Below are positions 1 through 6,023 of a DNA stretch of 8,336 nt, in pieces. Below the pieces are notes generated by a model. It saw only the letters and a list, made by a program, of their open reading frames with translations. It was not told the DNA's origin and made no database searches. Positions within the stretch are counted from its first letter, which is position 1. Each line of letters starts with the position of its first letter. The position numbers and the translations under genes are program-made. The DNA comes from an uncultured bacterium (GTDB lineage: Bacteria; Hydrogenedentota; Hydrogenedentia; Hydrogenedentales; JAEUWI01). The stretch spans positions 1 through 8,336 of the forward strand of contig CALAXS010000418.1 in the NCBI GenBank assembly GCA_937895305.1. The letters are read 5' to 3'.

Positions 1-229
1 CACAACCCCACATTTGCTTCAATAAGTCACAGCCCTCTCGCCTTAAACAAAAAAGGCACGCCGTGCTACAGCCACCCGGTCAGTACGGTAGGTATTCACT
101 AATTCGCTGACAAAATTTCTATACCCTGCAAACCTATTAATTTGTCACCCCTGCGAAGGCAGGAATCTCCCCAACGGTATGCCCATTCCCGGTTCGAGCT
201 TCAATCGCCCTTTCTTGCCTATAAAGGTC
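1..229. other. Gene-free left flank
   Basis: No credible reading frame is present on either strand. The only structured element is the short hairpin described separately at 143-170. A small A-rich stretch (about 45-54) lies beside a 4-bp hairpin (56-66). Read on the minus strand, this is a weak hairpin followed by a T run, too weak to call a terminator. The rest is AT-balanced spacer without recognisable RNA-gene features. Confidence 0.6.
143..170. repeat. Short REP-like palindromic element
   Basis: The segment has a perfect 5-bp stem, CCTGC at 150-154 and GCAGG at 159-163, closed by a GAAG tetraloop. It is flanked by TGTCACC on the left and AATCTCC on the right. From memory, this arrangement (GTCA, C-rich stem, small loop, G-rich stem, ATCTCC) matches intergenic palindromes scattered in many bacterial genomes. 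Only one copy is visible in the window, so calling it a dispersed repeat is an inference. Confidence 0.55.
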
Positions 230-258
230 TTGCACATTAGTATCTATCGTGCTATGTT
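230..258 (+). promoter_or_regulatory. Possible sigma70-type promoter with extended -10
   Basis: A TTGCAC hexamer (230-235) is separated by 17 bases from TATGTT (253-258). The latter is preceded by TG one base upstream, which makes an extended -10 motif. The -35 matches consensus at three of six positions and the -10 at four of six. If it is used, the transcript would begin near 265 and carry a leader of about 400 nt containing the whole tandem repeat before the Fn3 gene at 673. This is pattern matching only. Confidence 0.35.
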
Positions 259-353
259 AGGGTTTCTTAAAAGGGGATTCGGGGATGCCGGAGGTTCAGG
301 AGAAGTGTGATTCCATCGAGAAAGTTGAAGGGGGTTTTCGAGATTAAGGGTGC

Positions 354-605
354 TTACATCGGGGCAATGCACGCTTGCATCAGGTCAAAGGGGGTCTACA
401 TCGCGGTGATGCAGGTCCGCATTGAGGCAAAGCACGTTCACATTGGGGCGATGCAGGTCTGCAACGAGGCGATGTAAGCCTACATCGGGGTGATGCAGGT
501 CTGCAACGAGGCAATGTCAGTCTACATTGAGGCGTTGTAAGCCTGCACCAAGGCAATGTCAGTTTACATTGAGGTGATGTAAGCCTGCATTGAGGCACTG
601 TAAAG
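354..605. repeat. Tandem array of twelve 21-bp units (six 42-bp units)
   Basis: Twelve contiguous 21-bp units run without indels. The core is TRCATYGAGGC followed by RATGYARGY. The third base alternates strictly A, G, A, G through all twelve units, so the true period is 42 bp. Many units contain an inverted pair (for example TTACAT and ATGTAA around a 7-nt centre in unit 11). Several unit junctions are also palindromic (GATGTA, 4 nt, TACATC between units 6 and 7). A divergent thirteenth unit may occupy 606-626, and a degenerate one is visible at 312-332. There are no spacers, so this is not a CRISPR array. It ends 67 bases before the Fn3 start codon and probably lies in its 5' leader. One minus-strand frame stays open through the array only because 21 is a multiple of three. 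Confidence 0.95.
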
Positions 606-672
606 GGGCTTCGGGGCGTAGTGAAGCAACGAAAAACCTTTGTAAATACAATGTGAGTAAGGGGTTAAGATT

Positions 673-1284
673 ATGGCACAGTTTCCAAGAAACGAAGCAG
701 AGGTTAAAGTACTGGCGCAGAACATCGTAACAGGGCTTACGGACAACGCAGCGGTCTATCCGGCACCACCTGTCACGCCCGTGGCCCTACAGGCCGTGTT
801 GGATTCCCTCATTACCCTGGGGGATCAGGCCGTGGCCGCACGGGCCGCCGCGGAACAGGCCACCGTCACCAAGGATGCCGGGCTGGAAGAACTCACCGAT
901 GCCATGCGCGCCGTGTTGCGCTACGCCGAGGACACCGTCGACTACAACGACGCCCAATTGTCCCTCCTCGGCTGGGGCGGTATAGCCGCTCCCACCGCAC
1001 TCGAAGTCCCCGGTCAGGCACGCAGCCTGGAAGTGCCCCGTCAAGGGGAAGGCTGGGTGTTCCTGGATTGGAAAAAACCGTCCGACGGTGGCGCAGTGGC
1101 CTCGTACAAGGTGGAACGTCGCGAACGGCCTGCGGGCGACTGGACACTCCTCTCCCTTGCCTACGAATCCGAAATCATGCTCACGGGTCAGGACCGCACC
1201 ACCGAATGGGAATACCGCATCGTCGCCAGCAACAAAGCAGGGGATGGACAACCCTCCAACACCGCCTCACGCTTGGAGAGCTAA
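673..1284 (+). CDS. Fibronectin type III domain protein with helical N-terminus
   Basis: This encodes a 203-residue protein. Residues 1-100 are mostly alpha-helical and alanine-rich, with the helical stretch 36-90 looking like a coiled coil or helical bundle. It ends in a LLGWGG motif (98-103). Residues about 110-200 form one fibronectin type III domain: the core tryptophan is W133 (LDWKKP), a GGAVASYKVERR strand follows, and the C-terminal YRIVASNKAG block carries the usual tyrosine (Y181). From memory, small proteins of this exact architecture are widespread in environmental bacteria without assigned function. There is no signal peptide and no transmembrane segment, so it is probably cytoplasmic. 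The start is fixed by an in-frame TAA at 658-660 and by a Shine-Dalgarno sequence AAGGGG (659-664) 8 nt upstream. The gene follows the tandem array and ends at a strong terminator. The domain suggests a protein-protein interaction role, which is an inference. Confidence 0.87.
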   Translation: MAQFPRNEAEVKVLAQNIVTGLTDNAAVYPAPPVTPVALQAVLDSLITLGDQAVAARAAAEQATVTKDAGLEELTDAMRAVLRYAEDTVDYNDAQLSLLGWGGIAAPTALEVPGQARSLEVPRQGEGWVFLDWKKPSDGGAVASYKVERRERPAGDWTLLSLAYESEIMLTGQDRTTEWEYRIVASNKAGDGQPSNTASRLES

Positions 1285-1299
1285 TAGTTTAATTCGACG

Positions 1300-1336
1300 C
1301 GTTCCCACGGTATGCTGACCGTGGGAACGGATTTTT
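1300..1336 (+). terminator. Rho-independent terminator after the Fn3 gene
   Basis: An 11-bp perfect stem (1300-1310 paired with 1319-1329) encloses an 8-nt loop. Two bases after it comes a run of five T (1332-1336). Read on the minus strand there is no T run, so it acts for plus-strand transcription. It begins 15 bases after the Fn3 stop codon and ends only 20 bases before the exonuclease start. The exonuclease therefore depends on read-through or on a promoter not visible in this gap. Confidence 0.87.
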
Positions 1337-1356
1337 ATCCAGAGAGAATTAACCGC

Positions 1357-2064
1357 ATGAAATTATTGAGTTTTGATATAGAGATTTCGGATGTCTTTGA
1401 GTTGGGTAAACACGAGGACATGGAGAAATATGCGCCGTTTCATATTTCGGTGGCAGCAACGGCGGTGCAGGGGGGTGAGGAACGGTTGTGGTATTCGGAG
1501 GAGGCGGGGAAGCCTGCGTTGAACCTGACGCAGGAAAAGGCCCATGCGTTGTTGGAGTATCTGGATACCATGCAAGAACAGGACTATAGTATCTGTGCCT
1601 GGAATGGCCTGGGCTTTGACCTCAAGTGGATTGGGCATCAGGCGGAAGATATGGCCCTCGCAGCGCGTATCGCGCTGAAGAGTTACGATCCCATGTTCCA
1701 GTTCTTTAGTCTGGCGGGGTTTCCTGTGGCCCTCGCGAAAGTGGCGGAGGCCATGGGCATTGAACAGGAAAAACTGATGGACGGTGCTGACGCTCCCATT
1801 CAATGGCGCGCAGGGAACTATCAAAAGGTCATGGACTATGTCCTCGGCGATTGCCAGATGACCAATCAGATTGTAGAAGCCATACTGACCGCACGACAAG
1901 TCCGCTGGGTCACCGCACGGGGTACCATCAGTGCCAAACCCATGCCCCGCCTGATGACCGTGGAAGAAGTCATCCAGGAACCCGAACCGGATCAGTCCTG
2001 GATGGATACACCCATACCGAAGTTAAAGTTTTATGAATGGACGCAGGAAGCTAGAGTTAAGTAA
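1357..2064 (+). CDS. DnaQ-like (DEDDy) 3'-5' exonuclease family protein
   Basis: This 235-residue protein has the ribonuclease-H-like exonuclease motifs in order. Exo I is FDIE with D7 and E9. Exo II is N83 followed by F87-D88 in the CAWNGLGFD block. Exo III is Y161-x3-D165, the DEDDy form. These acidic residues would bind two metal ions to remove nucleotides from 3' ends of DNA or RNA. After the fold ends (about residue 185) comes a tail with PRLMTVEEV and SWMDTPIPKLKFYEW. From memory this tail recurs in a family of stand-alone exonuclease-like proteins. No polymerase or helicase domain is attached. The ATG at 1357 is chosen because the upstream in-frame ATG at 1312 lies in the loop of the terminator and has no ribosome site. 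An AGAGAG (1341-1346) lies 10 nt before 1357. The first half of the gene is G-rich on the coding strand and the second half C-rich. The substrate is unknown. Confidence 0.85.
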   Translation: MKLLSFDIEISDVFELGKHEDMEKYAPFHISVAATAVQGGEERLWYSEEAGKPALNLTQEKAHALLEYLDTMQEQDYSICAWNGLGFDLKWIGHQAEDMALAARIALKSYDPMFQFFSLAGFPVALAKVAEAMGIEQEKLMDGADAPIQWRAGNYQKVMDYVLGDCQMTNQIVEAILTARQVRWVTARGTISAKPMPRLMTVEEVIQEPEPDQSWMDTPIPKLKFYEWTQEARVK

Positions 2065-2113
2065 AGAAAGAGACTGTTTGAAGCCAAGTCAGAACAATAG
2101 AAGGGTTTCCAAG

Positions 2114-2749
2114 ATGAAAAAGAGTGTGGTAATTATGGCACTGGCATTACTTTTAAATGGAATAATTCTAGTTTCATGCAGTGGTGGCAATAGCGCCAAA
2201 TCGGTCACTGCATCAGAAACACCGATTACGGCAGTCAAAGCGACCGTAGAAAAACAGCGAAATGCTATGGGATCATTTAAGACATCTCCCCTGAACGGTG
2301 GGACCGCTGTTCTCAGCAGTCGGGATTGGGCTTACTGGGTCAAGGATGGGCAGGTCTATGCAGCAAATGGTCTCGCTATGGGAGCATCACCCAACATACC
2401 CAAAGCGCCTGTAGGTGTTGGTTTCTCAGAAATTGAAAATGCAGTAAAAGGGATAATAAAGCCCGTAGTTACGAGCGGGGTAAAGTATGATATTCCCAAG
2501 CCGCCAGAACGATTCACTTTAGGCGAAAGAAAAACTATCCGTGCAGAAAGTTCACAAGTAACAGCAGAAGCCCAGGCAGAAGCCGAAAGAATGTATCCAA
2601 TGAGCGATGCTCAGGGGCGTACCATTGTTGGCAACCTAGAAAAAAATGCCGAGCTGTCAGGTCAACTTACTGCTAAAGCAGAAAAAGCGCTTATCGAAAA
2701 ATACGGACTAGAAAAGAACGAATTGCTAGCGATACTCATGGAACGATAA
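2114..2749 (+). CDS. Putative lipoprotein of unknown function
   Basis: This 211-residue protein begins with a bacterial lipoprotein signal: MKK, a hydrophobic stretch (residues 5-20) and the lipobox LVSC with the acceptor cysteine at 22. It should therefore be lipid-anchored in the cell envelope. The mature part starts with a low-complexity Ser/Thr-rich linker. It continues with a segment containing SSRDWAYWVKDGQVYAANG (about 90-108) and ends in a charged, Ala/Glu/Lys-rich helical region (about 145-211). I do not recognise a family. The start at 2114 has a good Shine-Dalgarno AGAAGGG (2099-2105). Reading further upstream in frame would overlap the exonuclease gene and bury the signal peptide. 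Codon use is visibly more AT-rich than in the flanking genes (many AAA, GAA, ATA, TTA codons). This suggests separate acquisition, or simply a different gene class. Confidence 0.78.
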   Translation: MKKSVVIMALALLLNGIILVSCSGGNSAKSVTASETPITAVKATVEKQRNAMGSFKTSPLNGGTAVLSSRDWAYWVKDGQVYAANGLAMGASPNIPKAPVGVGFSEIENAVKGIIKPVVTSGVKYDIPKPPERFTLGERKTIRAESSQVTAEAQAEAERMYPMSDAQGRTIVGNLEKNAELSGQLTAKAEKALIEKYGLEKNELLAILMER

Positions 2750-2783
2750 ATTATGTATTTACCAACTATTGGGGGCTTAAACC

Positions 2784-3905
2784 ATGAATATTCCACCACT
2801 GACTATCGACCAGGACGGACCTGGGATTGATTTAACGAATCAGGCGGATGGGGTTTCGATACAGATGGCGGATCCGGTGACGGATTTTGAGTATGCGCGG
2901 AATGCGGTGACCATGACCTTTCATCTGGTGGGAGCGTTGAATCTGCGTTTGCAGTTTGAGGCCATGGAGTTTGGGGATGAGCCCCATGCGCCGTCTGCCA
3001 GTCCCTTTGGCGATAATGAGAACTTTGACGGGGTGGCGGTGAGTGTGGATGGGGTGGACTGGTATGAGATCCAGGATCTGCGGGGGCTGCGTTCGGATAA
3101 GTTTACGGGCTATGACCTGGATCTGGATGCGATTGTATCGGGACTGGGGCTATCGTATGGGAGTGCGTTTCGGATTCGTTTTTGTCAGTATGATAATAAC
3201 CCGGCCCCGAAGGATGGGATCTTTGTGCGGGGGATCATGCTGGAAGGGGATGCGGGGCCGTTGCTGCATCTGACGATGGATGATAATGCAGCGACTCCGG
3301 TGGTCCTGGATAGTGCAGGGGCTGCGCAGCACCAGACTTTCCTTGATCCGGGTGGGGACGCGAGCACGGCTGCCCATTCGGTACCGGGGCAGGTTGGTAC
3401 AGCACTGAGCTTTGACGGGGTGGATGATCAGATTGATCTGGGTACTGCGGTGGATGGGGCCTTGGGCGCGGATCAGGACTTCGCCATTGCGTTCTGGTGG
3501 GCACGGGGCGCGGGGAATGAAGAGACGGGGAAGCATATCTTCTTCAAGCCATCGGATAATGGCCGTTTCTTTGCCTATAACAACAAATCGGGAAGCATCT
3601 ATACCCAGTTCAATATCTATCGGTCCGTGTCCCCGGAAGACCGCTTGATGTTATCGGTCTTTGGTGTGGGTTATGACTGGAACCATTACATCTTGCAACG
3701 TAATGGGGACACCTTTGAGCTGTGGCTTAATGGGGCCTTGGTGCAGTCGGATACCAATGCAGGAAACACCCGAGACTTCTCCGGTCCATCCGGTTTTACC
3801 TTGGGTGGCTGGGCAACAAGTTTGGCGCAGGGGACCATGGATGATTTCCGGGTCTATAGCCGGACCTTGTATGCAAGCGAGATCGTGGCATTGGCTACGC
3901 CGTAA
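2784..3905 (+). CDS. LamG-like jellyroll domain protein without export signal
   Basis: This 373-residue protein has two parts. Residues 1-155 are a beta-rich domain with DGVAVSVDGVDWYEI (82-96), a DLDLDAIVSGLGLSYG block and a RIRFCQYDNN strand. That pattern resembles the jellyroll modules that often precede LamG domains in environmental bacteria. Residues about 159-372 are a LamG-like (concanavalin-type) domain: LLHLTMDDNA opening, ALSFDGVDDQIDLG (207-220), FWW strand, WNHYILQRNGDTFELWLNG (299-317) and the closing GTMDDFRVYSRTLYASEI. Such domains bind carbohydrate or protein, often with calcium; no catalytic residues are evident. The start is fixed by an in-frame TAA at 2778-2780, with GGGGG (2771-2775) as a modest ribosome site. 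No signal peptide is present, which is odd for a lectin-like fold. Coding-strand composition is strongly G-rich in the first two thirds. Confidence 0.9.
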   Translation: MNIPPLTIDQDGPGIDLTNQADGVSIQMADPVTDFEYARNAVTMTFHLVGALNLRLQFEAMEFGDEPHAPSASPFGDNENFDGVAVSVDGVDWYEIQDLRGLRSDKFTGYDLDLDAIVSGLGLSYGSAFRIRFCQYDNNPAPKDGIFVRGIMLEGDAGPLLHLTMDDNAATPVVLDSAGAAQHQTFLDPGGDASTAAHSVPGQVGTALSFDGVDDQIDLGTAVDGALGADQDFAIAFWWARGAGNEETGKHIFFKPSDNGRFFAYNNKSGSIYTQFNIYRSVSPEDRLMLSVFGVGYDWNHYILQRNGDTFELWLNGALVQSDTNAGNTRDFSGPSGFTLGGWATSLAQGTMDDFRVYSRTLYASEIVALATP

Positions 3906-4002
3906 AAGATAAAACGTAACCATGTTCTTAACTCTTGGACTTTCCTCAATCCTTTGTGGTGAAATAGCCCCACCCTACAAACCAGCCCCAAGGACACCTC
4001 CC

Positions 4003-4629
4003 ATGAAAAAACACATCGCCCTCCTCCTCACACTCCCCCTCATCCTCCTCGGTTGCGCCCAACCCCAAGAAACAGAACCCCCTGCCGAAAAAACGCCCCC
4101 TCCAGCTAAAATAACAACCGAGATTCCCCAGGCAGCCCACACCCCCTACGGCGGCACACCCCTCGCCATCCCCGGGACCCTCGAAACAGAACACTACGAC
4201 GACGGCCCCGCTGAAATCGCCTACCACGACATCGACGCGGAAAACCTCGGCGAACCCTACCGCACCGATACCCAGGTCGACATTGAAAAACGGCCCGACG
4301 CATCCAACGGCCACGGCATCGGCTGGACCCGTACAGGCGAATGGCTCCTCTATACCATCAACATCACCCAACCCGGCACCTACGACCTCACCATCCCCGT
4401 CGCCTCCAACAAAGAAGGCGGTACCTTCCACCTCCAACTTAACGACGACCCCATCACCGACCCCATCCAAATTCCAGACACCGGAGGCTGGCAAAAACTT
4501 CAGACCATTACCGACACCACCAAGGAACTCCCCGCTGGTACCCACACCCTCAAACTCTCCCTCGACACCCAGGGCCCCTCAGGCTCCATCGGCGACATTG
4601 ACTACATCAAGTTCGAGTTAAAGCCCTGA
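4003..4629 (+). CDS. CBM6 carbohydrate-binding lipoprotein
   Basis: This 208-residue protein carries a lipoprotein signal (MKKHIALLL core, lipobox LLGC, Cys18) and a proline-rich linker (about 20-48). It has one family 6 carbohydrate-binding module at residues about 52-206. The CBM6 signature is clear: IPGTLETEHYDDG, AYHDIDAENLGEPYR, VDIE, GIGWTRTGEWLLYTINI, the beta-strand YDLTIPVAS, TFHLQLNDDP, DTGGWQKLQTI, LPAGTHTLKL and the final DIDYIKFEL. W108 and W163 are candidate aromatic sugar-stacking residues. No glycoside hydrolase domain is attached, so it is a stand-alone binding protein displayed on the envelope; its ligand cannot be deduced. The ATG at 4003 is preferred over an in-frame ATG at 3922 because it starts the signal peptide and has AAGGA (3990-3994) at 8 nt. 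Coding-strand codons are heavily C-ending, unlike the LamG gene before it. Confidence 0.92.
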   Translation: MKKHIALLLTLPLILLGCAQPQETEPPAEKTPPPAKITTEIPQAAHTPYGGTPLAIPGTLETEHYDDGPAEIAYHDIDAENLGEPYRTDTQVDIEKRPDASNGHGIGWTRTGEWLLYTINITQPGTYDLTIPVASNKEGGTFHLQLNDDPITDPIQIPDTGGWQKLQTITDTTKELPAGTHTLKLSLDTQGPSGSIGDIDYIKFELKP

Positions 4630-4719
4630 GGCACACAGGCAAGCATAAACCTTACCTCGTCCTGTGGCATCCAAACCACATTGGGTGAATTGTGCAAAAT
4701 CTAAACCGGGATAAATTTT

Positions 4720-5991
4720 ATGATGCCAAATCAATATCGCTTTAAACGAGTACAGAAGTTTCTGCTCCTGGCAATATTCGCCCTCCTTGTCCTCGGCATG
4801 GTCATCTTTCATAAACAACTCAACTACGCCCTCTTTGGGTTTAAACTCCCCACACCCACAGGCACCTTTGAAGTTGGCCGAATCACACTGGACGCCAAAG
4901 ACCCTATACGCCCGGAGATCTTTACCGATGACACCACAGACCACCGTGAAATTCGTATCGATGTGTACTACCCCGCTACCCATACACTAACGACCACCCC
5001 CGGCATTTACCTGCACTCCGACATCGTCGAAGGCATCACCGGACTACCCCCCATTGCCGTCCAGCCCATCATACCCAACTGGCGCGACCATGCATCACCT
5101 GCACCCGCAAATGCACCCTACCCCGTACTCCTTTTCTCTCCCGGCTTCGATGCATCACCCTCCCTCTATACCAGCCTCCTCGAAGAACTCACCTCGCGTG
5201 GCCACATTATCGTCGCACTTTGGCACCCCTATACCACCTCACGAATCCGCTATACCGACGGCCGCATCATCGAATCCAGATACGAAGCCAATAGCGCTTT
5301 TTTTGAGGGCACCGAAGAAGAGCGCAACACAACCAAGCAACGTATTGCTACGGAATGGGCCAAGGATATGATAACCGCCCTCAACGAAATTGAAATTCAA
5401 AACAAAGTTGATGGCCCCTTAAAAGGATATTTCGACCTCAACCGCATCGGCGCCTTCGGCCACTCCTTTGGCGGACAAAACGCCGCTGCCGCCATGACAC
5501 TGGAACCGCGCATTCGCGCAGGCCTGAATATGGACGGCACCACTACCTACCAACCTGCTATCGACAACGGCGTTCAGGGCCCCTTTGCTTTCGTCTACGA
5601 TACCTTTGGGCCACCCTACGACTATCTGGAACAAATTGGGACATCGGTAGAGGAATGGTGGAAAAACTGGATGATTCGGAATTGCCCCATTGCTATTCGT
5701 GAAAACGCCCAAAAGACCTACATCTTTCAGATCGACCAACTGGCCCACGAAGGATTCGCCACCGACATCACCTTGCTCCAATCCGTCTTTCCCTTCGTCA
5801 TCACCCCGGACATGGTCGGCACTATAAACGGCAATGAACTCCTTCCGCTCCTCGCCGATCTCATTCACGGCTTCTTCAGTCACCACCTCTCCGACAACCC
5901 CGCCCCCATACTGGAAAATCCCGAAGCACACCACCCTGCACTCCACCGCGGTATCCGCAACCACCCAGACCCGCAAATCGCTTTCCAATAA
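4720..5991 (+). CDS. Membrane-anchored PAF-acetylhydrolase-like alpha/beta hydrolase
   Basis: This 423-residue serine hydrolase resembles the group II platelet-activating-factor acetylhydrolase family. A short basic start (RFKR, 7-10) precedes one hydrophobic segment (about 13-30), so the catalytic domain is likely outside the cytoplasmic membrane. The alpha/beta-hydrolase features are IRIDVYYPA (78-86), the oxyanion segment LLFSPGF (137-143), the nucleophile elbow GHSFGG with Ser249, the acid candidate Asp272 (NMDG), and the His343 motif H-x-x-F-x-x-D, close to the HxxFxD of this family. It probably hydrolyses short ester bonds of a lipid or small ester; the substrate is unknown. Two consecutive ATGs (4720, 4723) compete. 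GGGA (4708-4711) supports the first, and the choice alters only one residue. It follows the CBM6 gene by 90 nt on the same strand and may share its transcript. It converges on dapF with a 32-nt gap. Confidence 0.9.
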   Translation: MMPNQYRFKRVQKFLLLAIFALLVLGMVIFHKQLNYALFGFKLPTPTGTFEVGRITLDAKDPIRPEIFTDDTTDHREIRIDVYYPATHTLTTTPGIYLHSDIVEGITGLPPIAVQPIIPNWRDHASPAPANAPYPVLLFSPGFDASPSLYTSLLEELTSRGHIIVALWHPYTTSRIRYTDGRIIESRYEANSAFFEGTEEERNTTKQRIATEWAKDMITALNEIEIQNKVDGPLKGYFDLNRIGAFGHSFGGQNAAAAMTLEPRIRAGLNMDGTTTYQPAIDNGVQGPFAFVYDTFGPPYDYLEQIGTSVEEWWKNWMIRNCPIAIRENAQKTYIFQIDQLAHEGFATDITLLQSVFPFVITPDMVGTINGNELLPLLADLIHGFFSHHLSDNPAPILENPEAHHPALHRGIRNHPDPQIAFQ

Positions 5992-6023
5992 ATTATAATG
6001 CAGATCACCACTACTTATTCATG

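Noticed and set aside
40..66. Possible terminator at the left edge
   Set aside because: The plus-strand stem is only 5 bp with no T run. The minus-strand version is a 4-bp stem with a 3-nt loop, too weak despite the following T-rich stretch.
190..210. GGTTCGAG resembling a tRNA T-loop
   Set aside because: The flanking bases cannot form the T-stem, and no acceptor, D or anticodon arms are present.
380..598. Minus-strand open frame encoding a Cys/Pro/Arg heptapeptide repeat
   Set aside because: It exists only because the 21-bp DNA repeat is a multiple of three. It has no ribosome site and low-complexity composition, and it ends with the array.
354..605. CRISPR array
   Set aside because: Units are contiguous with no unique spacers, and no cas gene is visible.
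647..652. TACAAT as a -10 element close to the Fn3 gene
   Set aside because: No acceptable -35 lies 16-18 bases upstream, and transcription from it would start at the ribosome site itself.
1312..1356. Upstream ATG extending the exonuclease by 15 residues
   Set aside because: The ATG is in the loop of the terminator hairpin, has no Shine-Dalgarno, and the extension precedes the conserved first beta-strand of the nuclease fold.
3946..4545. Minus-strand Gly/Val-rich open frame opposite the CBM6 gene
   Set aside because: It is an antisense shadow of a gene with a clear CBM6 domain, and has no family resemblance of its own.
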